From Spirochaetales bacterium (GTDB taxonomy: Bacteria; Spirochaetota; Spirochaetia; Sphaerochaetales; Sphaerochaetaceae), in NCBI GenBank assembly GCA_022788185.1, contig JALEVV010000033.1, positions 1 through 64,000 of the forward strand: a DNA stretch of 64,000 nt. Reading direction: 5' to 3'. Shown here piece after piece: positions 43,199 to 52,268 of this stretch. How positions within the stretch are numbered: the stretch's first letter is position 1; each line of letters opens with the position of its first letter. The notes beneath the pieces are model-generated. The model did not search any database and was not told the origin of the DNA. It saw nothing but the letters and a program-made list of their open reading frames with translations. The position numbers were made by a program, and so were the translations under genes.

Positions 43199-43867
43199 AT
43201 GATCATATGTGTTGAAGATGATGACAGCATCCGTTCCCTGGAGCTTTACACGCTGAAGAACGTGGGCTTCGAGGCGATCGGGTGTCCCGACGGAGCCACC
43301 TTCTTCGAGGAGTTCCGCAAAACCCGCTGTGATCTCGTGATCCTTGACATCATGCTTCCCGACATGGACGGTGTGACCATCCTGAGAAAGCTCAGGCAGA
43401 TTTCCTCCGTGCCTGTCATAATGGCAACCGCCAAGGGAAGTGAGTACGACAAGGTGGAGAGTCTCGACCTCGGTGCCGATGACTATCTCGTCAAACCCTT
43501 CGGCATGATGGAGATGGTATCCCGCATCAAGGCTGTGCTGAGACGCTCAGGCAAGGGAGGAAAGGACACGCTTGCCTCCGGCGGAATCACGGTCGACACG
43601 GGCGCCCATGAGGTTACGGCAGGCGGTGAACCCGTCGTCCTCACCCTCAAGGAATATGAGCTGCTGTGCTGTCTCATGAAGAATCCTGAGACAGTCTTCA
43701 CACGTGATGACCTTCTTACCCGCGTATGGGGCATTTCGTCATACAGTGAGACACGTACCGTGGATGCTCACATCAAGACCCTGAGGCAGAAGCTCGGTGA
43801 AAAGGGCGCTCTGATAGAGACCGTCAGGGGTGTAGGTTACAAATTCAATGAACAGAACGATATTTAG
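43199..43867 (+). CDS. phoB: OmpR-family response regulator, PhoB-like
   Basis: 222 residues. The receiver domain has the acidic pair near 7-9, phospho-acceptor Asp in DLVILDIMLPDMDG and the invariant Lys in LVKPFG. The C-terminal winged helix (LTLKEYELLCCLMKNPETVF ... TVDAHIKTLRQKLG) binds DNA, probably the TTTTACA repeats before pstS. Overlaps phoR by 20 bp. Confidence 0.93.
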   Translation: MIICVEDDDSIRSLELYTLKNVGFEAIGCPDGATFFEEFRKTRCDLVILDIMLPDMDGVTILRKLRQISSVPVIMATAKGSEYDKVESLDLGADDYLVKPFGMMEMVSRIKAVLRRSGKGGKDTLASGGITVDTGAHEVTAGGEPVVLTLKEYELLCCLMKNPETVFTRDDLLTRVWGISSYSETRTVDAHIKTLRQKLGEKGALIETVRGVGYKFNEQNDI

Positions 43868-45512
43868 ATCAATACTGCTGACATCGGTTCTCATCATGAT
43901 CTTCTCTCTGGCCGCGACGCTTCTGGTCGTCAACTCCAACTTCGAGAAGTCTGAGGAGGACCGCCTGCGTGCCGAAATCAAGGTGCTTAAGGATGCCGTT
44001 GAGGACGGCGGGCTTGATTACCTTACCTCCCTTCAGGTCCCCGATTTCAGAATCACCTGGATCGGAGCCGGCGGGGAAGTGCTTTTCGATGACTCCGTGG
44101 ATGCCGGGGAGCTGGGAGACCACTCCGACAGGCAGGAGGTCAGAATGGCACAGCTCTATGGCTACGGTAGCAGCAGGCGTTATTCATCAACGCTTTCAAC
44201 CAAGACCATATATGCCGCCGGTCGTCTTGACGACGGCTCCGTGATAAGGGTATCCATGACCCAGAGCTCGATTCTGCTCCAGTTCCTGACCCTTATCCCC
44301 AGCATGATAATAGTCTTCATCATCTCCGCCCTGGTTGCGGTGGTGGTGTCAAAGAAGCTCTCTGACAGGATCATCAGACCGCTTAACAACCTCGATCTCG
44401 ACAGGCCTCTGGGTAATGATACCTATGAGGAGCTTTCGCCCCTGCTGGTGAAGATCGACGGACAGCAGAAGGAAATCGCCTTCCGCATCCGCGAGCTGGA
44501 AGCCAGACGCAAGGAGTTTGCCGAGATCACGGGCAACATGAGCGAGGCGTTCATCCTCATCAATGCCGAGGAGTCGATAATCTCGATGAACAATGCGGCA
44601 AACAGGCTCTTCGGAGTCGGTGAGGAAGCCATCGGCAAGAGTATCCTGACGCTGGAGCGTGAGCTCTCGTTCATCAATGCGATAAACAGGGCCCAGGGCG
44701 GTATCAGGAGTGAGCAGAGATACTCCAGAAACGGACAGGAGTACTCACTCGTCATCTCCCCGATCATGGAGGGTGATAAGCTGCTCGGCTCGTGCCTTAT
44801 CTTCCTGAACATCACCGAAAAGGCCCATGCCGAGGACCTGAGAAGGGAGTTCAGTGCCAATGTGTCCCATGAGCTCAAGACCCCGCTTCAGACGATCCTG
44901 GCCTCTGCCGAGCTGCTGTCCGCAGGAGTGGTGAAGAAGGAGGATGAGAAGGAGTTCCTTGACAGGATTCACAATGAGGCTTCCCGCCTCGTGTCCCTCA
45001 TCAACGACTGCATAAGCATCTCCGAACTTGATGAGGATGCCCCGATGCACAGTGAGGAGGTATCCGTGAAGACTATTGTCAGCGAGGTCGAGGAATCACT
45101 TCAGGAGGCGGCTTCAAAGCGCGGAATCAAAGTGAATTCCGATGTGGATGAACTGACCCTCAGGTGCGTCCCCCATCTCTTCTACGAGATCATCTACAAC
45201 CTCGTGGACAACGCAATAAGGTACAATAAGCCGGATGGCAGTATCGATATTTCACTCAAAAAGCGTTCTGAGGGCATCGTTCTCAAAGTGAGCGATACCG
45301 GTATCGGTATTCCTCAGGAGAGCCTTGAGCGTATCTTCGAGCGCTTCTACCGCGTGGACAAGAGCCACTCCAGGGCCAGCGGAGGCACCGGACTCGGACT
45401 CTCGATCGTGAAGCATGCCGTCCTCTACCATGGAGGCACGATCAGTGCCGCAAGCGAGCTCGGCAAGTGGACCGAGGTCACTGCCACCTTCCCGCTTTCA
45501 CTTCAGGCCTAA
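43848..45512 (+). CDS. phoR: Phosphate sensor histidine kinase, PhoR-like
   Basis: 554-residue membrane kinase. Two membrane segments (about 10-28 and 150-172) flank an external region, followed by a PAS domain (about 220-320), the H-box SANVSHELKTPL and the ATPase motifs YNLVDNAIRYN, DTGIGIP and GGTGLGLSIV. The architecture is that of PhoR. It ends the pst-pho operon and overlaps the convergent kinase gene by 4 bp. Confidence 0.92.
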   Translation: MNRTIFRSILLTSVLIMIFSLAATLLVVNSNFEKSEEDRLRAEIKVLKDAVEDGGLDYLTSLQVPDFRITWIGAGGEVLFDDSVDAGELGDHSDRQEVRMAQLYGYGSSRRYSSTLSTKTIYAAGRLDDGSVIRVSMTQSSILLQFLTLIPSMIIVFIISALVAVVVSKKLSDRIIRPLNNLDLDRPLGNDTYEELSPLLVKIDGQQKEIAFRIRELEARRKEFAEITGNMSEAFILINAEESIISMNNAANRLFGVGEEAIGKSILTLERELSFINAINRAQGGIRSEQRYSRNGQEYSLVISPIMEGDKLLGSCLIFLNITEKAHAEDLRREFSANVSHELKTPLQTILASAELLSAGVVKKEDEKEFLDRIHNEASRLVSLINDCISISELDEDAPMHSEEVSVKTIVSEVEESLQEAASKRGIKVNSDVDELTLRCVPHLFYEIIYNLVDNAIRYNKPDGSIDISLKKRSEGIVLKVSDTGIGIPQESLERIFERFYRVDKSHSRASGGTGLGLSIVKHAVLYHGGTISAASELGKWTEVTATFPLSLQA

Positions 45513-47122
45513 ACGGCTTTATATATACTCCCGCCCAGGAACTCCCTTAACAGGGAAGTCCTGGGTATTTCTTCAAGCGGTATCATGTAGCACAGTTCCA
45601 GGAACTTCAGAAGTCTTCTTGAGAGAGTGTAGGCATCCCCGCTTTCCGGCTTTACCGACCTTAAAAGCGGGATCGCATAGGGCGTGAGGGCCGCTATCTC
45701 ATAGGGCAGGGATGAGTTTATCATCGCATCCGCATTGTTCTGATAGGGGAAGATGTGGTTCTTTTCCCCGCGTTCCACGCTGGGCCACATGGCAAGGGTC
45801 TCAGTTGCCGAGGTGCCCCTGGTCCTGCTGTCCCTTATCATCCTTCTTATGATCCTGTTGTCAGTCGTGCTTATCCTGTTGTTGTCATCGATGCTGACCG
45901 TGGTCAGGCAGCTTATGTATATCTTATAGACAAGGGACGGATCGATATCGGGAACAAGGCCGGGATTGAGGCCATGGATTCCCTCCACGATCACGATCGA
46001 ACTTTCGGACAGGACCGTGGCGTCACTGCAGTAGCTCCGCTTCTGTGTCCTGAAGTCAAAGGACGGAAGGTGAACCGGGAGACCTTCCGAAAGGTCTGCC
46101 ATGTTCTTTCTGAAAAGCTCCAGATCGAGGGCTTCCATCACCTCATAGTCGTAGTTGCCGTCCTCATCCCGCGGAACCAGGTCCCGGGAGAGGTAGTAAT
46201 CATCAAGGGATATCTTGATCGGGGTGTAGCCGAGGATTTCCAGGGCGCTGAAAAGCTTCAGGGAGGAGGTGGTCTTACCGCTGGAGGATGGGCCTGCGAT
46301 GAATACCATCTTCACGGTTTTCCGCCTCTTTATGTCCTCACTTATCGCCATTATCTGTCTGTCCAGCATCGTCTCGGAGAGCTCTATGAGCCTCTGAGTG
46401 TCCCCTTCGGCTATTTTCTCATTGAGGTGACCGAGGGATTCGGCTTTAATGATGCGGCACTCCCTGGCGCTTCTGCAGAAGACTTCAAAGAGCTTCGGAT
46501 TGTCCTGAAACGGACGTATCCTCATGTAGCCGTCCCGGCTCTGAGGATATCGAAGGAGCATACCCCCGTGGTATGGCCTCAGCTCCCAGAGCGTGAGCAG
46601 GGAAGTGCGGGTCACGATCGGCTCATATGCAATGTAGGAAAAGCCGTCCATGCGGCTTATCCTGATGCCGCTGTCGTTTCTCGTTTTCAGCAGGGCAAGC
46701 GTCCTTTCATAGCGGGGACCCGAAAAGAGACTGACCGCCTCACTGTACGGTATGTTGATCCTCTCGGTCCTTAAATCGCGCCTCACGGCCTCCCGCATGG
46801 TTTCAGCCAGCTCTCCGACCTCGGCTTCAGTCACTTCCTCGTCTGTGAAGCGGAAGAAGTAGCCGTCTCCCAGTGAGTGGCCTATTTCCAGATGGCGGTC
46901 AGGGAAGACTTTTGACGCGGCATAGGAGAGAAGGAAGCATAGGGAGTGGCGGTAAATTCGTTTGCCCAGGGGCGAAAAGAGCCTGACCGGCTTAACGTCG
47001 GCCGGATAGATGAGTCTGTAGTCGAGACTTTTGAGCTCCCCGTTCACGAGCGCACCCACCACCGGGTCCTTCTCATAGGGTGTGTTTAAATCAGCATTGA
47101 GCAGTTTTTCGATATCATCCAT
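45509..47122 (-). CDS. Uridine-kinase-like nucleoside kinase with TGS/ThrRS-type N-terminus
   Basis: 537 residues. The N-terminal half resembles the TGS and second additional domain of threonyl-tRNA synthetase (ALVNGELKSLDYRL; GHSLGDGYFFRF). The C-terminal half is a phosphoribulokinase/uridine-kinase domain with P-loop IAGPSSSGKTTSS, SLDDYYLSR and VVEGIHGLNP-like IVEGIHGLNPG. This fusion is known in anaerobes and is usually annotated as nucleoside kinase; substrate not determined. Confidence 0.88.
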   Translation of the reverse strand: MDDIEKLLNADLNTPYEKDPVVGALVNGELKSLDYRLIYPADVKPVRLFSPLGKRIYRHSLCFLLSYAASKVFPDRHLEIGHSLGDGYFFRFTDEEVTEAEVGELAETMREAVRRDLRTERINIPYSEAVSLFSGPRYERTLALLKTRNDSGIRISRMDGFSYIAYEPIVTRTSLLTLWELRPYHGGMLLRYPQSRDGYMRIRPFQDNPKLFEVFCRSARECRIIKAESLGHLNEKIAEGDTQRLIELSETMLDRQIMAISEDIKRRKTVKMVFIAGPSSSGKTTSSLKLFSALEILGYTPIKISLDDYYLSRDLVPRDEDGNYDYEVMEALDLELFRKNMADLSEGLPVHLPSFDFRTQKRSYCSDATVLSESSIVIVEGIHGLNPGLVPDIDPSLVYKIYISCLTTVSIDDNNRISTTDNRIIRRMIRDSRTRGTSATETLAMWPSVERGEKNHIFPYQNNADAMINSSLPYEIAALTPYAIPLLRSVKPESGDAYTLSRRLLKFLELCYMIPLEEIPRTSLLREFLGGSIYKAV

Positions 47123-47170
47123 GAATATGATTATACCCTGCTTCCGTCGGGAAGTGGTGAATAATCATGC

Positions 47171-47359
47171 TCATTCCCCGTAGTCGTCGTAATCGCCCCG
47201 GGACTCCTTCCTGGCACTCCAGCCGCTGCTCTTTTCCAGCAGCATGTCCGAATCCTCATGCCCGAAACGGTCGTTCCAGGCATTATAACGTCTTTCACTT
47301 TTTGCCTTATGGCCTCTGTTCTTTTCGCGGAGGTCTTCTTCTCCATTTGCCATGGCCAT
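47171..47359 (-). CDS. Small hydrophilic protein (62 aa), unknown
   Basis: Highly charged, with NGEEDLREKNRGHKAKSERR and an acidic end DYDDYGE. GGAGG lies 10 bases before the ATG at 47359. No domain recognised. A longer overlapping frame (47131-47409) has a less protein-like composition, and I prefer this one. Confidence 0.5.
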   Translation of the reverse strand: MAMANGEEDLREKNRGHKAKSERRYNAWNDRFGHEDSDMLLEKSSGWSARKESRGDYDDYGE

Positions 47360-47424
47360 ATCATCTCACCTCCGGCGTTTTGGTGCAATTGATATTTTCC
47401 ATTTTTCACATTAATCTTTAATTC

Positions 47425-49014
47425 ATGGAAATCACGATCCTGACAGCTGACCTGACGGAACAGACAGTGAAAAAAGAGGTGCTTGAGACAGATAAGAAGG
47501 CTCTTGAGCTAGCACTGTCCCTTCATGATTCATCATCAATGGTTTTTGTTCCCCTGGAACGCATAAGTCCGGTATCAGGATATGTTGCCGTCTTCACGTC
47601 CCTTTATGACGGAAAGGTCACATACCTTCGCGGCTGTTCACGGGTCTTTTCCTCTCTTTCGGAGGATGGTATTTCCGCCCTGGTCATAAAGGGCAATGCC
47701 AGAAAGCTATCATACATCACCCTGAAAAAGGACAGCCTGGCCGTCATGACGTGCGAGCAGCTCCGCTCCCACAGCCATCTTCACGCCTTCGAGATCCTTT
47801 CCTCAGGGGACGATGACATCATGCTTGCAATCGGGGAGGCAGGTGAGAAGGGCGTTTACCCTGCGGCCGTGTTCTCCAGCGACAACATGGAGGTGCTGGG
47901 CTGTACGCTCGGGGCCATCTTCGGCATGAGGAACCTCAAGGCGATAGTGGCAGGAGCTGCGGAGACCGAGGTTACGGACTCTCCTGCGGTTCTGAAGAAG
48001 CTTGCTTCCTCGAAGGCCGTGAAGGGCATGAGAAGGGGAGGCTCTTCCTCTCTCATGTACAATGCTTATCAGAATGGATGGATCGTGTCGGGAGGGTTTT
48101 CTCCCCTTAAGGATCCCAGGGCCCTTCACCTTTCAGGCTCTGAGCTGAACAGGGCGGCAGCCTCCGGCGAGAGTGCCTGCACGGATTGTGCGATCTCATG
48201 CAGGAGGAAAACCGGCAGGGGATATCCCTGTCCCGGCTGCCTGGAGTGCATGGCACTGGGATCGGCACTGGGCTTTTATTCCCCTGACAGGATAGTCCGC
48301 CTGACCGAAGCGTGCCTTCTCTACGGCCTTTCACCCTCAGAAACGGGTTTCCTTTTATCCGCCCTCAGACAGTGCACCGATCTTCCTTTCACCTATCCCC
48401 AGCTGAAGGATGCCGATGAAGGGGAAGTAGTGCGCGTCATTTCCCTTCTCGGACAGAAGAAGGGCATAGGGGAGAGCGTTGCCAGGGGCTTTGACCGCCA
48501 GCTCACCCTTGAGGGCCGTCCCGTAACCGTGGACATGAGGGGTGCCCTCGGTGAGGCCATATTTGCCATTTACGGGGAGGGAGACAGCTGCTGGGCCGAT
48601 CTCATTCTGGGACTTTCAAAGAAATACAGTGCCGCTTCCATGGGTTATGCCGCGGCCTATCTCAGGGTGTATGCCCATGCCTTTCAGGCTTTGGGCCTGG
48701 GCCATGTCTATCCGGTTGCGCTCTTCTATGAAAAACTCTTCAGGCACACGCCTGACAGTCCCTTCTTCCTGAAGCGGGCCTTCATGAAAATCAGATGGAA
48801 CGGCATGAAGGCAGGGGAGCTGCTGAGACTCGGCCTTGAAAGCGTGAAGGCCTATGATGAGGCCAGAGGGGGAAGGGCTGACATTCCGTCCCTTTTCACC
48901 GATAACATCAGGGAAGACGGCTCGGAGCTGTCAAAGGTGCGCCTGCTTTCAGGCTATGACAGGGCAATTGCCGAGATTGAGGCACTTGATGCAGCGTCCG
49001 CCCACGGAGAGTAA
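47425..49014 (+). CDS. Divergent aldehyde:ferredoxin oxidoreductase-family protein
   Basis: 529 residues, shorter than usual (~600). Family features: ISALVIKGNARKLSYITL, GEAGEKGVYPAAV and LGAIFGMRNLKAIVAG, and C252-x2-C255-x3-C259 for the 4Fe-4S cluster. The fourth cluster ligand, normally the Cys of a SLGLC motif, is Gly426 here (ALGLGHV), and the C-terminal tail is missing. Extra cysteines at 269, 272 and 275 could compensate. Tungstopterin enzymes of this family oxidise aldehydes; activity here is uncertain. Its last 66 bp overlap the convergent phosphodiesterase gene. Confidence 0.8.
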   Translation: MEITILTADLTEQTVKKEVLETDKKALELALSLHDSSSMVFVPLERISPVSGYVAVFTSLYDGKVTYLRGCSRVFSSLSEDGISALVIKGNARKLSYITLKKDSLAVMTCEQLRSHSHLHAFEILSSGDDDIMLAIGEAGEKGVYPAAVFSSDNMEVLGCTLGAIFGMRNLKAIVAGAAETEVTDSPAVLKKLASSKAVKGMRRGGSSSLMYNAYQNGWIVSGGFSPLKDPRALHLSGSELNRAAASGESACTDCAISCRRKTGRGYPCPGCLECMALGSALGFYSPDRIVRLTEACLLYGLSPSETGFLLSALRQCTDLPFTYPQLKDADEGEVVRVISLLGQKKGIGESVARGFDRQLTLEGRPVTVDMRGALGEAIFAIYGEGDSCWADLILGLSKKYSAASMGYAAAYLRVYAHAFQALGLGHVYPVALFYEKLFRHTPDSPFFLKRAFMKIRWNGMKAGELLRLGLESVKAYDEARGGRADIPSLFTDNIREDGSELSKVRLLSGYDRAIAEIEALDAASAHGE

Positions 49015-49485
49015 TTCGATCCTGTCCGGATATATCATTGCATAGGTGGGCCCTTCCGGTCCCCTGGGACGGGAAAGGCTTCCCGGATTCAGGTTTATGA
49101 CACCGTTTTCATCCACCTTAAGAACCGGGACATGGGTGTGCCCCATTATCATGATGTCCCCGCGGGAGAGGGGGACTGGATAGCCGTCGAAGAGGTGGCC
49201 GTGGGTCATGGCCGCATTACGGCCGAAGATTTCCCTCACTGTGAACTGGGGAGGTGGGGCAAGGAAGAGGTCCCTGAAGGTCCAGACGCTGTCACAGTTT
49301 CCCCTGACACACACGTAGGGAAACGGCGCGCCGCTGAGAGCGGAGGCGAAAGCAGGACCCGTAGGCACCAGATCGCCTGCGATGAGCAGAAGGGAGGAGC
49401 CTGCCTCCACGCCCTTCGAGATTATGAACTCCAGAGCCTCGGGATCTGAATGTATGTCTGATGTTACTGTTACCGGTCCTTCCAT
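48949..49485 (-). CDS. yfcE: YfcE/MJ0936-family phosphodiesterase
   Basis: 178-residue metallophosphoesterase. Metal motifs SDIHSD, AGDLVP, GNCD, THGH and GHTHVP are in the canonical order. Hydrolyses phosphodiesters in vitro; physiological substrate unknown. Short intergenic gap to the lipase-like gene; convergent with the oxidoreductase gene. Confidence 0.92.
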   Translation of the reverse strand: MEGPVTVTSDIHSDPEALEFIISKGVEAGSSLLLIAGDLVPTGPAFASALSGAPFPYVCVRGNCDSVWTFRDLFLAPPPQFTVREIFGRNAAMTHGHLFDGYPVPLSRGDIMIMGHTHVPVLKVDENGVINLNPGSLSRPRGPEGPTYAMIYPDRIELLSVGGRCIKCLNLGNCPVIA

Positions 49486-49627
49486 GTAATGAAATGATAT
49501 ACTCCCGCCTCATGTTACCGCAATTGCAAATGTGGCATAAAAAACGAAATAATTACCATTGTTAAAACCGATATAATTATTTAAGATTAATTGTACGGGG
49601 ATGATATCTGAAAACGGGAGTACTCTG

Positions 49628-50557
49628 ATGGAAGAACGTTTCTTGACGCTGCGTGATGATCACAGACTGTTTTATCGTGTATGGGCGCCTGAATCCGAGC
49701 CTGTCGCGACACTGCACATACTTCATGGAATGGCTGAGCATTCACTGAGGTATGATGATTTCGCACGCTATCTGAACTCTCTCGGTTTCGTTGTATATGC
49801 CCAGGATCACAGGGGCCATGGATTTACTAAGGAAGAGGATGAGAAGGGCTGGTTCGCCGACCATGACGGCTGGGCGACCGTATGCCGCGATTCCTTCGAC
49901 CTTGACCGGGTCATCATGGGTGAGTATGACCAGCTGCCCCACTACCTCATGGGTCATTCAATGGGCTCCTTCATGGCCCGTACCGTCATTACACGGCACA
50001 GCTCCGATTTCGATGGTCTCATCATAATGGGTTCCGGTGCCGGTAAAGGCCTCATCGGAAAGGTGGGAAAGGCACTTGCCCTCTCCGCAGCCAGGAAGAT
50101 TGGTCCCAGAATGCCCAATCAGAAGATGGATAAGCTTACCTTCGGCTCCTATGGTGCAAGAATAAAGGATGCACGCACGCCCTTCGACTGGCTCAGCCGG
50201 GATCCGGCGGCCGTTGACGCATACATTGCCGATCCCCTATGCGGCTTCGTGTGCTCATCGGTGTTCTATGCGGACCTCATCGACGGCGTGGAGGCCGCCA
50301 ACGACAAAAAGCTCATGAAGAAGATTTCCCCGTCCCTTCCGGTTCTCGTCATTTCCGGTGATGCGGATCCCGTCGGTGATTACGCAAAGGGTGTCAGGAA
50401 GTTCACGAAGGCATACCGCGATGCGGGACTCAGGGATGTGACGCTGAAGCTCATTCCCGGAGCACGTCATGAGGTATTGAATGAAACAGACAGGAAGGAG
50501 ACGTATGAATACATCGGCTCCTGGCTGCTGGACAAGGTTCATAAGCTGAATGGATGA
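49628..50557 (+). CDS. Alpha/beta hydrolase, monoacylglycerol lipase/lysophospholipase type
   Basis: 309 residues, no signal peptide. HGMAEH near the N-terminus supplies the oxyanion hole, GHSMGS the nucleophile Ser, and SGDADPVGD plus GARHEVLNE the Asp and His. Start at 49628 follows GGGAG by 8 bases. Stop overlaps the YihY gene by 8 bp. Confidence 0.92.
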   Translation: MEERFLTLRDDHRLFYRVWAPESEPVATLHILHGMAEHSLRYDDFARYLNSLGFVVYAQDHRGHGFTKEEDEKGWFADHDGWATVCRDSFDLDRVIMGEYDQLPHYLMGHSMGSFMARTVITRHSSDFDGLIIMGSGAGKGLIGKVGKALALSAARKIGPRMPNQKMDKLTFGSYGARIKDARTPFDWLSRDPAAVDAYIADPLCGFVCSSVFYADLIDGVEAANDKKLMKKISPSLPVLVISGDADPVGDYAKGVRKFTKAYRDAGLRDVTLKLIPGARHEVLNETDRKETYEYIGSWLLDKVHKLNG

Positions 50558-51812
50558 GGAACAGAAACTGACCCTCAGGGAGCGTCTGGGCTCCTGGCTT
50601 TCCGACATGGGCTTTATTGTGATGAGGTCATTCGATAGCCTCAACCGGGATAATGTACCGATTCTTGCATCAGGACTCGTATATTCGACCCTCGTTGCCT
50701 TCGTTCCCTGCTTCACGTTCATATGTGCGATCGTACAGCTTTTCGGGGTGCTTCAGCCCTTCATAGACATCCTCCTGGACTGGCTCTATGCGGCACTGGG
50801 CGAGGAGATCGCCAATCAGATAGTGGGGGCGCTCTCAGCCCTGACGTCCAACGGCATGGGCCTCGGAGTGTTCGGCCTTATTTCCTTCGTCTTCACCACG
50901 ATATTGCTTGTGAACAAGGTGTACACGGTCATAAACGGAATCTTCAGGGCATCACCCCGTTCGGGAACCCTGAAGCGATTCACGACCTTCTTTACCTTCG
51001 TGATCCTCACCGCGGTCATTCTGGCCGTGGTGCTTGCCATGAACTCAAAGGCAACCGAATACCTCTCCTCAGTCGTTGACAGCACCCACAGTACCGGTGC
51101 GCTGAGAAAGTTCATTGAGCAGGTCGCATCCTTTTTCCTTATTGTCCTCATCCTCTTTGCCCTGTTCTACTATGTGCCCAATGCAAAGGTCCGCTCCAAA
51201 AGCGCACTGCTCGGTGCCGTTTTCGGAGCCATCGCCCTTTCCTTCATCACGCTCATCTTCAAGTACATAGTTGCCCTCTCCGTCGGCTACTCGGTGCTCT
51301 ACGGATCCCTTTCAGCGGTGTTCTTCCTGCTGCTGTACCTCTACTTCTGCTGGTATGTCATCATAATCGCGACCGAGTTCACCTATGTCTATCAGTTCAG
51401 GCCTGACCGCCTCCAGCTCAGGGGAATCGGGGAGTCCCCCTCCCGTCAGCTTCAGGACGGGGTAAACCTTCTCATGCTGGTGGCTTCCTCCTACCGAAAC
51501 GGGGAGGGCGGTGTCAGTCAGAAGGTCCTTATGAGAAGGCTCCTGCTGAACCAGATCGAGCTTGACAACTTCATAAACATCTTCATGTCCCATGGCTTCC
51601 TGCTGGAGACCGTTGGGCAGAAGAAGAACATGGCGTATGTTCCCGCAAAGCCCCTTGACCAGATTCTCGTAAGGGACATAGTATCTGCCCTGTATGCCTT
51701 CTCGTCGGAGAGCATCGACACGGTGGGTGAAGCCGTGAGCGAGCAGTTTGCCGACACTGGCATCAGGTCCTTCGGGAACCTTACCCTGGAAAACCTGCTG
51801 GAGAGAGTATAG
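50550..51812 (+). CDS. YihY/BrkB-family membrane protein
   Basis: 420 residues with six hydrophobic segments in the first 290 and a soluble C-terminal part. ASGLVYSTLVAFVPCFTF and FYYVPNAKVRSKSALLGA are family features. Formerly mis-named RNase BN; real role unknown. Overlaps the hydrolase gene; the following gene starts on the next base. Confidence 0.92.
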   Translation: MDEEQKLTLRERLGSWLSDMGFIVMRSFDSLNRDNVPILASGLVYSTLVAFVPCFTFICAIVQLFGVLQPFIDILLDWLYAALGEEIANQIVGALSALTSNGMGLGVFGLISFVFTTILLVNKVYTVINGIFRASPRSGTLKRFTTFFTFVILTAVILAVVLAMNSKATEYLSSVVDSTHSTGALRKFIEQVASFFLIVLILFALFYYVPNAKVRSKSALLGAVFGAIALSFITLIFKYIVALSVGYSVLYGSLSAVFFLLLYLYFCWYVIIIATEFTYVYQFRPDRLQLRGIGESPSRQLQDGVNLLMLVASSYRNGEGGVSQKVLMRRLLLNQIELDNFINIFMSHGFLLETVGQKKNMAYVPAKPLDQILVRDIVSALYAFSSESIDTVGEAVSEQFADTGIRSFGNLTLENLLERV

Positions 51813-52268
51813 ATGCTTGTAAACATGCACTTTGCGCCTGCGCTGTCAGGCCATGATTACCCATCCGTCCCCGACTGGACGGCAAAGCCCATGAAGCGCT
51901 TTTCCTGCGCTGACGTGACGATTAACTACTACAGAAACGTGAGAACCGCCTCCGGTGAGGACTATGTGTGCATAGCCCACTCGCTTGTGGCGTTTTATGA
52001 AAATGAGCCCCGCTTTGCAGTCTCCGTGGAGAAGCAGGATCTGAGATCCCTTTCCTTCCTGCTCGGACAGCCGCTTAAGGATCTTCAGAAGGAGTATGGC
52101 GTGAGGGGATACCTCACCGAAGGAGTCACTGTCCTTTACGGTAACGGGGAGCGGGAGGAGCTTGGGCCCCTCCAGAGTGAGGAAAAGGAGGAATTCCTCC
52201 TCCCTTATCTCTTTGACATCCTGCTGGACGGAATTGACTATATCGAGGACGTGGTTCCCCTAGACTAA
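51813..52268 (+). CDS. Unknown conserved-looking protein (151 aa)
   Basis: Soluble protein with no signal peptide or known motif, starting right at the YihY stop and ending in the convergent glycosyltransferase gene (9-bp overlap). Codon use matches its neighbours. Function unknown. Confidence 0.7.
   Translation: MLVNMHFAPALSGHDYPSVPDWTAKPMKRFSCADVTINYYRNVRTASGEDYVCIAHSLVAFYENEPRFAVSVEKQDLRSLSFLLGQPLKDLQKEYGVRGYLTEGVTVLYGNGEREELGPLQSEEKEEFLLPYLFDILLDGIDYIEDVVPLD

Noticed and set aside
45755-46774. 339-codon open frame on the plus strand
   Set aside because: Lies wholly opposite the nucleoside kinase gene, whose kinase motifs are clear; the antisense product has no domain character.
47131-47409. 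92-codon minus-strand frame
   Set aside because: Overlaps the smaller 62-codon frame that has the better ribosome site and composition; its C-terminus is simple Thr/Gly-rich sequence.
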